A stretch of DNA of 64,000 nt. It comes from Ensifer canadensis (GTDB taxonomy: Bacteria > Pseudomonadota > Alphaproteobacteria > Rhizobiales > Rhizobiaceae). Of the stretch, positions 1 through 7,740 are shown piece after piece. Made by a program: the position numbers and the translations under genes. Location: positions 1-64,000 of the forward strand of contig NZ_CP083370.1 in assembly GCF_017488845.2 (NCBI RefSeq), given 5' to 3'. Position 1 is the stretch's first letter. Every line of letters starts with the position of its first letter. The notes below the pieces were generated by a model, which saw only the letters and a list, made by a program, of their open reading frames with translations, had not been told where the DNA came from and did not search any database.

Positions 1-1446
1 ATGAGGCATGACGCACTGTTCGAACGAGTGAGTGCGCGTTTGAAAGCCCAGGTCGGTCCCGATGTCTTCGCCAGCTGGTTTGGGCGTCTGAAGCTCCATT
101 CGGTTTCCAAGAGCGTCGTGCGTCTCTCGGTGCCCACGACATTCCTGAAGTCCTGGATCAACAACCGCTATCTCGATATCATCACCCAGATCTTCCAGCA
201 GGAAGACGGCGAAATCCTGAAGGTCGAGATCCTGGTGCGGACCGCGACCCGTGGCGCCCGTCCGGTTTCACAGGAAGAGACGCTGCCGCAGGCAACGGAA
301 TCGGCTCCTGCAACGCCCGCACGCCGTCCGACGACGGCGCAGTCCGTGGCTTCGGTCGCAGCCTCTGCGGTTGCCAGCGTTCAGCGGCCGACCCAGGCGC
401 CGCTTTTCGGCTCGCCGCTCGACCAGCGTTACACCTTCGACAGCTTCGTCGAGGGCTCTTCCAACCGCGTTGCGCTTGCAGCCGCCCGCACGATTGCGGA
501 AGCCGGCGCCGGTGCCGTGCGCTTCAACCCGCTGTTCATTCATTCAAGCGTCGGGCTCGGCAAGACCCACCTTCTGCAGGCGATCGCCATCCAGGCGCTG
601 CAGAGCGCCCGCGCTCCACGCGTCGTCTATCTGACGGCCGAATACTTCATGTGGCGCTTTGCCACCGCAATCCGCGACAACGACGCGCTGTCGCTGAAGG
701 AATCGCTGCGCAACATCGACCTCCTCGTCATCGACGACATGCAGTTCCTGCAGGGCAAGTCGATCCAGCACGAGTTCTGCCATCTGCTGAACATGCTTCT
801 CGACTCGGCCAAACAGGTCGTCGTCGCCGCCGACCGCGCTCCTTGGGAGCTGGAATCGCTCGATAGCCGTGTTCGCTCGCGTCTTCAGGGCGGTGTCGCC
901 ATCGAAATGGACGGACCGGACTACGACATGCGCCTCGAAATGCTGAAGCGCCGTCTCGACTCCGCTCGTCAGGACGATACTTCGCTGGACATTCCCGGCG
1001 ATATCCTGAGCCATGTTGCACGCAACATCACCGCCAGCGGCCGCGAACTCGAAGGCGCCTTCAATCAGTTGCTCTTCCGTCGCTCGTTCGAACCGCATCT
1101 GTCGATCGAACGCGTTGACGAACTGCTTGGGCATCTCGTCAATGCCGGCGAACCGCGCCGTGTCCGTATCGAGGACATCCAGCGTGTCGTTGCCAAGCAT
1201 TACAACGTATCGCGCCAGGAGCTGGTGTCGAACCGCCGCACCCGCGTCATCGTCAAGCCGCGTCAGATCGCGATGTATCTGTCGAAGACGCTGACGCCGC
1301 GGTCTTTCCCGGAAATCGGCCGCCGCTTCGGTGGTCGCGACCACACGACCGTTCTGCATGCGGTGCGCAAGATCGAGGAGTTGATCTCCGGCGATACCAA
1401 GCTCAGCCATGAGATCGAGCTTCTGAAGCGCCTGATCAACGAATAG
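1..1446 (+). CDS. dnaA: Chromosomal replication initiator DnaA
   Basis: DnaA is the AAA+ ATPase that binds DnaA boxes and opens the replication origin. The 481-residue product has the full architecture: an N-terminal interaction domain (about 1-75), a low-complexity Ala/Pro/Thr linker (about 85-135), and the AAA+ core with Walker A GLGKT at 185-189 and Walker B LLVIDD at 241-246. The C-terminal DNA-binding domain carries the DnaA signature GGRDHTTV near 444-451. The window begins on the ATG, so the ribosome binding site, the promoter and any upstream in-frame start are not visible. A strong terminator follows. I did not see a cluster of DnaA boxes around the gene; in rhizobia the origin is generally not at dnaA. 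Confidence 0.97.
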   Translation: MRHDALFERVSARLKAQVGPDVFASWFGRLKLHSVSKSVVRLSVPTTFLKSWINNRYLDIITQIFQQEDGEILKVEILVRTATRGARPVSQEETLPQATESAPATPARRPTTAQSVASVAASAVASVQRPTQAPLFGSPLDQRYTFDSFVEGSSNRVALAAARTIAEAGAGAVRFNPLFIHSSVGLGKTHLLQAIAIQALQSARAPRVVYLTAEYFMWRFATAIRDNDALSLKESLRNIDLLVIDDMQFLQGKSIQHEFCHLLNMLLDSAKQVVVAADRAPWELESLDSRVRSRLQGGVAIEMDGPDYDMRLEMLKRRLDSARQDDTSLDIPGDILSHVARNITASGRELEGAFNQLLFRRSFEPHLSIERVDELLGHLVNAGEPRRVRIEDIQRVVAKHYNVSRQELVSNRRTRVIVKPRQIAMYLSKTLTPRSFPEIGRRFGGRDHTTVLHAVRKIEELISGDTKLSHEIELLKRLINE

Positions 1447-1479
1447 GCGCGAGATAGATTTACTTTCCGATTGCGAGAA

Positions 1480-1504
1480 AGGCCCGGGAAACCGGGCTTT
1501 TTTC
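1480..1504 (+). terminator. Rho-independent terminator of dnaA
   Basis: The GC stem GCCCGG / CCGGGC with a GAAA tetraloop is followed by six T residues, 35 bases after the dnaA stop. It also lies just beyond the 3' end of the convergent LysR gene and separates the two transcripts. Confidence 0.85.
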
Positions 1505-1507
1505 GTT

Positions 1508-2389
1508 TCAGGCGCCGCGTGCCTGCGCGACGATCCAGGCACGGAATGCTGTGACGGCCGGCCGGTCGAGGGCCGATGGCGGATAGACCAGGTGATAGGC
1601 GAGATCGGTGGCGATGCCGGTTGGAAACGGCGCGACCAACACGCCTTCGGCAAGCTCGCGCGAAACCAGCGACAGGCGCACGAGAGCGACGCCATCGCCG
1701 GCTCTTGCCGCCTCGATGGCGCCATTGCTGTTGACGAACACCGGACCGCGCGTCGTGTCTATGCCTTCGGCGCCGACGGCCTCCAGCCACAGCTGCCAAT
1801 CCGACCTCTGAACGTCATACAACAGCACATGGGCCGAAAGATCGGCCGGCGTGGTGAGCGGATGCTTGCGGGCAAGGGCCGCGTTGACGACCGGCACCAG
1901 CTCGTCATCGATCAGCCGCTCGCTCGTCAGACCCTCATAGCGACCGAAACCGTGGCGGATAGCGATATCGACGCCATCTGACACGAAGTCGGTCAGCCGG
2001 TTCGAGGCGCTGATGCGGATGTCGATGCCGTTGAGACGCTGCTCGAAGTCGCTGATCCTCGGCACCAGCCATTGCGCCGCAAAAGTTGGCGTGCAGCTCA
2101 CCGTCAGTACCGGCGCGCGATTTCGCGCCGTCAGTTCCTCTGTCGCTTCCCGCATCATCCGGAAGGCGCGGCGCAGCGTCGAAAAATAGGTGCTGCCATC
2201 CTCGGTCAGAACCAGTTGCCGCGGCCGTCGCTCAAACAGCATCACACCCAGCGTCTGCTCCAGTTCACGCACCTGCAGACTGACCGCACCAGGTGTGACG
2301 CTGAGCTCGCGCGCCGCGAGCGTCACACTCAGGTGTCGGGCCGTGGCCTCGAATGCGCGCAGTGCTGCAAGGGAAGGAAGAGGTGTCAT
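1508..2389 (-). CDS. LysR-family transcriptional regulator, GcvA-like
   Basis: This 293-residue DNA-binding regulator has the LysR layout. A winged helix-turn-helix occupies about residues 5-62, with the typical ALRAFEATARHLSVTLAA start and a VSLQVRELEQ recognition helix. A type-2 periplasmic-binding-like effector domain covers about 90-290. The N-terminal sequence resembles the GcvA/AmpR branch. It is transcribed divergently from an EamA-type exporter gene 145 bases away. In LysR systems that arrangement usually means the regulator controls the neighbour and itself from the shared region. The effector cannot be read from the sequence. Confidence 0.9.
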   Translation of the reverse strand: MTPLPSLAALRAFEATARHLSVTLAARELSVTPGAVSLQVRELEQTLGVMLFERRPRQLVLTEDGSTYFSTLRRAFRMMREATEELTARNRAPVLTVSCTPTFAAQWLVPRISDFEQRLNGIDIRISASNRLTDFVSDGVDIAIRHGFGRYEGLTSERLIDDELVPVVNAALARKHPLTTPADLSAHVLLYDVQRSDWQLWLEAVGAEGIDTTRGPVFVNSNGAIEAARAGDGVALVRLSLVSRELAEGVLVAPFPTGIATDLAYHLVYPPSALDRPAVTAFRAWIVAQARGA

Positions 2390-2534
2390 TATGATTTAGC
2401 CATACTCAATCATGGAAAGAGAAATGCTCGTTTGTGCAAACACTAACATGCTGACACTATTTATGTAAATCGAAGTCAACCAATATGGTTGTTTCAGATG
2501 AAGGCGAAGAACTAAATCATAGGAGGGTATGGAG

Positions 2535-3497
2535 ATGCCGGAAACACTTAAGGCGAAGGTGATGGGACCCGGTGAATGGGCCATGCTGATCACACTGTCC
2601 CTGTTGTGGGGCGGCTCGTTTTTCTTCGTCGGCGTTGCGGTCAAGGCGCTGCCGCCGTTCACCATCGTTGCCCTGCGGGTCAGCCTCGCGGCGACGGCGC
2701 TTTTGATTTTCCTGCGCTTCACCGGCCGCGCGATGCCGCGCGATCCCCGCATCTGGCTTGCCTTCTTCGGCATGGGTCTGCTCAACAACCTGATCCCGTT
2801 TTCGCTGATCGTCTGGGGCCAGACTCATATCGCCAGCGGCCTTGCCTCCATCCTCAATGCCACCACGCCACTCTTCGGCGTCGTCGTCGCCCATCTGCTG
2901 ACCGACGACGAGAAGCTGACCGCCAACAAGCTCTCCGGCGTGTTGATCGGTTTTCTCGGCGTGGCGGTGATGATCGGGCCTGCAGCGCTCGGCGGGCTCG
3001 GCTCGAATGTGCTGGCGCAGTTCGCCGTGCTGGGAGCTGCCCTTTCCTACGCCTTTGCCGGCGTTTTCGCCCGTCGTTTCAAGCGGATGGGCGTTGCGCC
3101 CATCGTCACCGCGACCGGGCAGGTCAGTGCATCGAGCATCATGCTCGTGCCGATCGCGCTGCTCGTCGATCACCCCTGGACCCTGACCGTGCCGGGCCTT
3201 GAAGTATGGGGAGCGATCATCGGCATTGCCTTGATCTCGACCGCGCTTGCCTATGTGCTGTTCTTCCGCATCCTGGAAACGGCGGGTGTCACCAATCTGA
3301 TGCTGGTGACGTTTCTGATCCCGGTCAGCGCCATTCTGCTCGGCGCCTTGTTCCTCGGCGAAAACCTCGAGCCCAAGCATTTCTTCGGCATGGTGCTGAT
3401 CGCCGCCGGCCTCGCCGCTATCGACGGTCGCCTGGTCCGGCGTTTCCGTCGCAAACAAACGGTCGATCCGGATCTCGCCTGCGGCGAAAATATCTGA
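2535..3497 (+). CDS. DMT-superfamily transporter, EamA family
   Basis: This is an inner-membrane permease of about 320 residues with ten predicted hydrophobic segments in two EamA repeats. The N-terminal half opens with the LLWGGSFFFVG signature and the second half starts near residue 150. Family members export amino acids or other small metabolites; the substrate here is unknown. There are two candidate starts. An AGGAGGG Shine-Dalgarno at 2521-2527 is one base from the ATG at 2529 but eight bases from the ATG at 2535, so 2535 is chosen. It is divergent from the LysR gene, its probable regulator. Confidence 0.88.
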   Translation: MPETLKAKVMGPGEWAMLITLSLLWGGSFFFVGVAVKALPPFTIVALRVSLAATALLIFLRFTGRAMPRDPRIWLAFFGMGLLNNLIPFSLIVWGQTHIASGLASILNATTPLFGVVVAHLLTDDEKLTANKLSGVLIGFLGVAVMIGPAALGGLGSNVLAQFAVLGAALSYAFAGVFARRFKRMGVAPIVTATGQVSASSIMLVPIALLVDHPWTLTVPGLEVWGAIIGIALISTALAYVLFFRILETAGVTNLMLVTFLIPVSAILLGALFLGENLEPKHFFGMVLIAAGLAAIDGRLVRRFRRKQTVDPDLACGENI

Positions 3498-3517
3498 AAT
3501 CAGGCAAGCTCATGAAC

Positions 3518-3550
3518 GATCGCGGCGGTGCGCAGGCACCTGCCGCGATC
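3518..3550 (+). terminator. Inverted repeat, terminator-like, after the EamA gene
   Basis: Arms GATCGCGGCGGTGC and GCACC-T-GCCGCGATC pair around a GCAG loop with one bulged T. It starts 20 bases after the EamA stop. No T-run follows directly (the next T-rich stretch is at 3580-3586), so it may be a processing or rho-assisted end rather than a strict intrinsic terminator. Confidence 0.45.
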
Positions 3551-3593
3551 ATTGCGTTTGGGCCCGTGATTGCAGGTATTTTTTTTGGCGGTC

Positions 3594-3625
3594 TTGTCGA
3601 CTATCTCTTCTCCAGATCGTCCTTG
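3594..3625 (+). promoter_or_regulatory. Putative ECF42 sigma-factor promoter 1 (before DGPF gene)
   Basis: TTGTCGA at 3594-3600 is followed after exactly 17 bases by CGTCCTTG at 3618-3625. The same hexamer, spacing and downstream octamer recur at 5310-5341. The element lies 22 bases upstream of the ATG of the DGPF gene and is immediately followed by its AGGAG ribosome binding site. From memory, the TGTCGA and CGTC elements resemble promoters reported for the ECF42 group. Autoregulation is inferred. Confidence 0.65.
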
Positions 3626-3647
3626 TTACAGGAGCAGGAGAGTTCCA

Positions 3648-4022
3648 ATGCTTTACGCCGTATTTTGTTACAACCAGGAAGACGTCACTGCCAACTGGAC
3701 CAAGGACGAGGACGACAAGGTCATGCGTGACCTTGCTGCCGTCCAACGCAAATATGGCGATGCCGGCAAGCTCGGGCCGGTGGCGCGGTTGTTGCCGACC
3801 ACGGCGGCAACGACGCTCCGCCACGCCGTTGGCGAGACCGTCGTCATCGATGGCCCATTTGCCGAAACGAAGGAGCAGCTGCTCGGCTTCTATGTCGTCG
3901 ATTGCGCTTCACTGGACGAAGCGCTCGATTTCGCCCGCGAGCTCAGTGCGGCCAATCCTGCAGACGGCTCCTATGAAATTCGTCCCCTTGCCATCTACAA
4001 GCCAAGTGAGTTTCCCTCATGA
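3648..4022 (+). CDS. YCII-related DGPF-domain protein
   Basis: This small cytoplasmic protein of 124 residues belongs to the YCII/DGPF family. The diagnostic DGPF tetrapeptide is at 68-71, followed by AETKEQLLGFY, within a ferredoxin-like fold spanning nearly the whole length. Its enzymatic role is not established. The start at 3648 is chosen because AGGAG sites lie just upstream and because the family begins with a short beta strand like MLYAVFCY; an upstream in-frame ATG at 3570 would add 26 residues unlike the family and would enclose the promoter motif. Its stop overlaps the sigma-factor start (ATGA), so the two are translationally coupled. DGPF genes are the known conserved neighbours of ECF42 sigma factors. 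Confidence 0.9.
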   Translation: MLYAVFCYNQEDVTANWTKDEDDKVMRDLAAVQRKYGDAGKLGPVARLLPTTAATTLRHAVGETVVIDGPFAETKEQLLGFYVVDCASLDEALDFARELSAANPADGSYEIRPLAIYKPSEFPS

Positions 4023-5293
4023 CAGACACGACCTGGATCGACCTCGCACTTGTTTCCGCTCGGCCGCAGGCAATGGGCGCGCTTCTGCGCTATTTCCGCA
4101 ATCTCGATACGGCCGAGGAAGCATTCCAGGAGGCCTGTATCCGGGCATTGAAGACCTGGCCGAAGAGCGGCCCGCCGCGTGACCCGGCCGCCTGGCTGAT
4201 CTTCGTCGGTCGCAACAGCGGCATCGACAAGGTGCGCCGGCAATCTCGCGAGACCGCGTTGCCGCCGGAAGAATTGCTCTCCGATCTCGAGGATCAGGAG
4301 AGCGATCTTGCCGAACGTCTCGATGGCTCCCACTACCGGGACGACATTCTCAAGCTCTTGTTTGTCTGCAGCAATCCGGTCCTTCCGGCAACGCAGCAGA
4401 TCGCGCTGGCGCTGCGCATCGTCTCCGGCCTGTCGGTCAAGCAGATTGCCCGTGCCTTTCTCGTCGGCGAGGCGGCGATGGAGCAGCGCATCACCCGGGC
4501 AAAGGCCCGGGTCACCGCCGCCGGCATCGCCTTCGAAACGCCTGACGCGGCCGATCGGTCGGAGCGGCTGGCGGCCGTCGCAACCATGATCTATCTGGTT
4601 TTCAACGAGGGCTATTCGGCGATGAACGGGCCGGACAGCGTCTCGGCCGATCTTTGTGAGGAGGCGATCCGGCTCGCGCGGCTGCTCCTGCGGCTGTTCC
4701 CCTCCGAGCCAGAAATGATGGGGCTGACGGCTCTGCTCCTGCTGCAGCACTCACGCTCGCGCGCACGTTTCGATGCCGATGGCGGCATCATCCTGCTCGA
4801 TGATCAGGATCGCAGCCTTTGGAAAAAGCCTCTGATCATCGAGGCGCTGGCCATGATCGACAAGGCGGTGCGCCATCGCCAGCCGGGTCCCTACCAGATC
4901 CAGGCCGCGATCGCCGCCTTGCATGCGCGTGCGACGCGCCCGGAAGAAACCGATTGGGAAGAAATCGACCTGCTCTACCAGGCGTTGGAGCGGCTGCAAC
5001 CGTCGCCGGTCATCACGCTCAACCGCGCCGTCGCAGTGTCGAAGAGGGACGGGCCTGAAGCGGCGCTCGCGCTGATCGAGCCACTTGCCGAAAAACTCGC
5101 GGGTTATTTCTACTTCCATGGGTTGAATGGCGCGCTGTTGAAGCAGGCAGGCCGGGTTCGCGAGGCGCGCGTCGCCTTTGACCGGGCGATCGCGCTGGCC
5201 ACCAATGCCGCCGAGGCCTCCCACATCCGCATGCAGCTCGATCATCTGAGCAAGGATGCGGGCGAGAAAAACCTGGCCACTGAAAAAAGATAA
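4019..5293 (+). CDS. ECF42-type RNA polymerase sigma factor with C-terminal TPR-like extension
   Basis: The 424-residue product is far longer than a minimal ECF sigma factor (about 180-200). Sigma region 2 lies at about 15-80 (DTAEEAFQEACIRALKTWP) and region 4 at about 120-170 (GLSVKQIARAFLVGE). A DUF6596-like segment from about 185 contains VFNEGYSA, and a helical TPR-like tail covers about 290-410. This is the layout of the ECF42 group, which works without a conventional anti-sigma factor; the C-terminal extension is thought to control activity. It is translationally coupled to the upstream DGPF gene. The TTGTCGR-N17-CGTCCTTG elements before the DGPF gene and before the next gene are its likely targets. 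Confidence 0.9.
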   Translation: MTDTTWIDLALVSARPQAMGALLRYFRNLDTAEEAFQEACIRALKTWPKSGPPRDPAAWLIFVGRNSGIDKVRRQSRETALPPEELLSDLEDQESDLAERLDGSHYRDDILKLLFVCSNPVLPATQQIALALRIVSGLSVKQIARAFLVGEAAMEQRITRAKARVTAAGIAFETPDAADRSERLAAVATMIYLVFNEGYSAMNGPDSVSADLCEEAIRLARLLLRLFPSEPEMMGLTALLLLQHSRSRARFDADGGIILLDDQDRSLWKKPLIIEALAMIDKAVRHRQPGPYQIQAAIAALHARATRPEETDWEEIDLLYQALERLQPSPVITLNRAVAVSKRDGPEAALALIEPLAEKLAGYFYFHGLNGALLKQAGRVREARVAFDRAIALATNAAEASHIRMQLDHLSKDAGEKNLATEKR

Positions 5294-5309
5294 AAAATCT
5301 TGTCGGCGG

Positions 5310-5341
5310 TTGTCGGAACCGTGGCTGCAACTTCGTCCTTG
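5310..5341 (+). promoter_or_regulatory. Putative ECF42 sigma-factor promoter 2 (before AHSA1 gene)
   Basis: TTGTCGG at 5310-5316, a 17-base spacer, and CGTCCTTG at 5334-5341 match the element at 3594-3625 at the same spacing. A second TTGTCGG lies ten bases further upstream. The element sits in the 77-base gap between the sigma gene and the AHSA1 gene, 29 bases before its ATG. Confidence 0.65.
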
Positions 5342-5370
5342 GACTGAACCCGCTGACGGAGAAACAAACA

Positions 5371-5853
5371 ATGACCGTTGTCACTGAAATCAAACCTGCC
5401 GACGACCGCGAACTGGTCATCACCCGCCTGATCGATGCGCCCCGCGCGCTCGTCTACCGCTGCTGGACGGATGCCAAGCTGCTGAAGAAGTGGTTCGCGC
5501 CTTCGCCGTGGACGACGCCGGAGGCAAAGCTCGAGGTTCGCGCCGGCGGCGCCAACCGCATCGTCATGCGCTCGCCCGAGGGCGAGGACTATCCCAATCT
5601 CGGCGTCTATCTCGAAGTGGTGCCGAACGAGAAGCTGGTCTTCACAGACGCCTTCACCGATGCCTGGTCGCCATCCGACAAGCCGTTCATGGTCGTAACC
5701 ATCACCTTCGAGGACGTCGGGGCCAAGACCCGCTACACCGCACGGGTCCGCCATTGGTCCGTCGAGGATCGCGAAGCCCACGAAAAGATGGGCTTTCACG
5801 AAGGCTGGGGCCAATGCGCCACCCAGCTCGAAGGGGTAGCCAGGCAACTCTGA
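5371..5853 (+). CDS. SRPBCC-family protein, AHSA1-like
   Basis: This 160-residue protein has the helix-grip START/SRPBCC fold of the AHSA1 (activator of Hsp90 ATPase homologue 1-like) family. It opens with a strand-helix such as ELVITRLIDAPRALVYRCWTD, continues through KKWFAPSPW, and ends with a long helix containing MGFHEGWGQC. Members bind small hydrophobic ligands; bacterial versions rarely have a known ligand. A GGAG site precedes the ATG. It is the first gene behind the second ECF42-like promoter and heads the series to DUF1801. AHSA1 genes are frequent partners of DGPF and ECF42 genes. Confidence 0.88.
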   Translation: MTVVTEIKPADDRELVITRLIDAPRALVYRCWTDAKLLKKWFAPSPWTTPEAKLEVRAGGANRIVMRSPEGEDYPNLGVYLEVVPNEKLVFTDAFTDAWSPSDKPFMVVTITFEDVGAKTRYTARVRHWSVEDREAHEKMGFHEGWGQCATQLEGVARQL

Positions 5854-5916
5854 TCAAGCCCAGGGCTCGACGGCCGTCGCCCTCGCGCCTGCCACCATCG
5901 GGAAGGGAGACCCGCC

Positions 5917-6783
5917 ATGTCCGTGATCGACAACAAGAGTGCCGCCGTCGCCGAAATCCGTACGGTGATCGATGATTGGGCGGATGCCATGAGGGTAAAG
6001 GACGCCAAGCGCGTCATCGGCCATGGGACGCCTGATTGTGTCCTCTTTTCGCTGGCGCCGCCGCTGAAGTCGTCCGATGCCGGCGAGGGCGGGCTCGAAC
6101 AGTGGTTTTCCACCTGGCGTGGACCGCTTGGCTATCGCTTCGGGGATCTCGATATCTCGGTCAGCGGCGATGTCGCATTCGTCAGTATGCTCACCGAACT
6201 TTCCGGCGAGAAGATCGATGCCGGGAAAATGTCGGTCTGGTTCCGCCAGACCCTCGGTTTGAAGCGCATGGCTGCCGGCTGGAAGATCGCACACCAGCAC
6301 GAGTCCGTGCCTTTCTACATGGATGGCAGCCTCAAGGCAGCCGTCGATCTCAATCCGAAATCGACGGTCGACGGGCAAGCGCCGGCGCCGCCACCGATGC
6401 TAGGCCCGATCGCCTACCTCTGCGTCGAGGATGCGTACGCGACCGCTGATTTCTACGTCCGCGCCTTCGCCGCAACGGATGGCGGGCGGATGCTCGCCGA
6501 AGACGGTAAACGGCTGATGCATTGCCATCTGACGATCAATGGCGGTGCATTGATGCTCAACGATCCCTTCCCGGAACACGGCATGCCCTATGCCGCGCCG
6601 CAGGGCGTCGTGCTGCATCTGGTGGTCGAGGACGCGCAATTCTGGTGGGATCGCGCGGTTGCCGCCGGCGCCGAAGTGACGATGCCGCTTGCGGTCGCCT
6701 TCTGGGGCGACCTCTATGGCCAGCTGCGTGACCCCTTTGGCATCCGCTGGGGCATCGTCGGACCGGCCAAGAAGACAGACTGA
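5917..6783 (+). CDS. SnoaL-like / VOC (PhnB-like) fusion protein
   Basis: This 288-residue cytoplasmic protein joins two folds. Residues about 5-125 are a SnoaL/NTF2-like domain resembling ketosteroid isomerase or DUF4440 (VIDDWADAMRVKDAK start, ending near GWKIAHQHESVPFYMDG). Residues about 145-285 are a vicinal-oxygen-chelate domain of the PhnB/glyoxalase type (AYLCVEDAYATADFYVRAF, then VVLHLVVED, then RDPFGIRWGIV). A Pro/Ala-rich linker (about 130-145) separates them. GGGAAGGGAG precedes the ATG. Both folds usually handle small molecules, but no substrate is readable. It follows the AHSA1 gene by 63 bases, so co-transcription is likely. Confidence 0.85.
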   Translation: MSVIDNKSAAVAEIRTVIDDWADAMRVKDAKRVIGHGTPDCVLFSLAPPLKSSDAGEGGLEQWFSTWRGPLGYRFGDLDISVSGDVAFVSMLTELSGEKIDAGKMSVWFRQTLGLKRMAAGWKIAHQHESVPFYMDGSLKAAVDLNPKSTVDGQAPAPPPMLGPIAYLCVEDAYATADFYVRAFAATDGGRMLAEDGKRLMHCHLTINGGALMLNDPFPEHGMPYAAPQGVVLHLVVEDAQFWWDRAVAAGAEVTMPLAVAFWGDLYGQLRDPFGIRWGIVGPAKKTD

Positions 6784-6824
6784 AGAACGATTTGTGACAA
6801 CGGGAAACGAGGAGAACTCCCCGA

Positions 6825-7247
6825 ATGAACACTGCTCTTGTTATGACGGCTCCGGCTGGAAAAATGGTGATCCTCGGCCGCGTGCTGAGCGGTCTGGTTG
6901 TTGCGTTCCTGGCCTTCGACGGAGCGATCAAGCTCGTGCCACTGGACGTGGTGACTGAGACTTTGGCGGTGCTCGGCTATCCCGCCGATGTTGGCCTTGC
7001 GCGTCTGCTCGGCGTACTCACGCTTCTGTGTGCGCTGCTCTATGCGATCCCGAGAACGTCGGTCCTCGGCGCCATTCTGCTCACCGGTTATCTCGGCGGT
7101 GCCATGGCGACGCATCTGCGCGCGGATAGCCCTCTTTTCACCCATCTGCTGTTCGGGTTCTATCTCGGCGTCATCGCCTGGGCTGGCCTGTGGCTCCGAG
7201 ACCGTCGCGTGCGCGCGCTGATCCCGTTCAAGAACGAGCAAGCCTAA
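6825..7247 (+). CDS. DoxX-like family membrane protein
   Basis: A 140-residue inner-membrane protein with about four hydrophobic segments (near 20-42, 55-75, 80-102 and 108-128). It starts the first helix with LGRVLSGLVVAFLAFDGAIKL and carries LLTGYLGGAMATHLR, both typical of the DoxX-like family. GAGGAG lies upstream of the ATG. The downstream DUF1801 gene begins 13 bases after its stop, so they form one transcript. DoxX-like proteins are often linked to thiol or oxidative-stress functions; here the role rests only on its place in the ECF42 cassette. Confidence 0.85.
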   Translation: MNTALVMTAPAGKMVILGRVLSGLVVAFLAFDGAIKLVPLDVVTETLAVLGYPADVGLARLLGVLTLLCALLYAIPRTSVLGAILLTGYLGGAMATHLRADSPLFTHLLFGFYLGVIAWAGLWLRDRRVRALIPFKNEQA

Positions 7248-7260
7248 GGAGAATTTCGCG

Positions 7261-7629
7261 ATGAGCAAAACGGTTAGCGACTACATTGCAGGCCTTTCCG
7301 GTACGCCGGCTGCCGTGGCGAAAGAGTTGCACGGTGCCATTCTTGCCGCCGGCGGCACCAGGGACAGCGTGAAATGGGGCCATCCGATCTATGAGGCCGG
7401 CGGACCGGTCTGCCTGATCAAGGCTGCCAAGGACTATGTGACGCTCGGCTTCTGGCGCGGCGCCGATATGCTCGATCTCGACCCACGACTGGCCAAGGGC
7501 GGCGGCAAGGGCGACATGGCCTTCATCAAGGTGAAAGCGACCGGCGAGGTCGACGGCGCCCAGGTGGCGCGGCTGGTAGCCAAGGGTATCGCCCTCAATG
7601 CCGAGAAGGGCGATCCGTTCAAATCTTGA
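7261..7629 (+). CDS. DUF1801-domain protein
   Basis: A small 122-residue protein of the DUF1801 (YdhG-like) family. It has an N-terminal helix (VSDYIAGLSGTPAAVAKELHGAI), a core WGHPIYEAGGPVCLIKAAKDYVTLGF and a C-terminal helix. The biochemical function of the family is unknown. TAAGGAG gives a strong ribosome binding site. This is the last gene of the cassette; an intrinsic terminator follows within 20 bases. Confidence 0.87.
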   Translation: MSKTVSDYIAGLSGTPAAVAKELHGAILAAGGTRDSVKWGHPIYEAGGPVCLIKAAKDYVTLGFWRGADMLDLDPRLAKGGGKGDMAFIKVKATGEVDGAQVARLVAKGIALNAEKGDPFKS

Positions 7630-7647
7630 ACGACGAAACAAACTTGC

Positions 7648-7680
7648 AAAGGGCGCTCCGAAACAGAGCGCCTTTCTCTT
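7648..7680 (+). terminator. Rho-independent terminator of the ECF42 cassette
   Basis: Stem GGCGCTC / GAGCGCC, extended by AAAG...CTTT, with a seven-base loop and a T-rich tail (TTTCTCTT). It closes the series that begins at the AHSA1 gene. Confidence 0.8.
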
Positions 7681-7740
7681 GTCCGATGCAATACATCTTC
7701 GCGGGACCGGATAATTTCCTTCCAACACCCGCGAGGCACG

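Noticed and set aside
1..1446. Replication origin at dnaA
   Set aside because: No cluster of DnaA boxes or AT-rich unwinding region was seen around the gene in this window; upstream sequence is absent and rhizobial origins are usually elsewhere.
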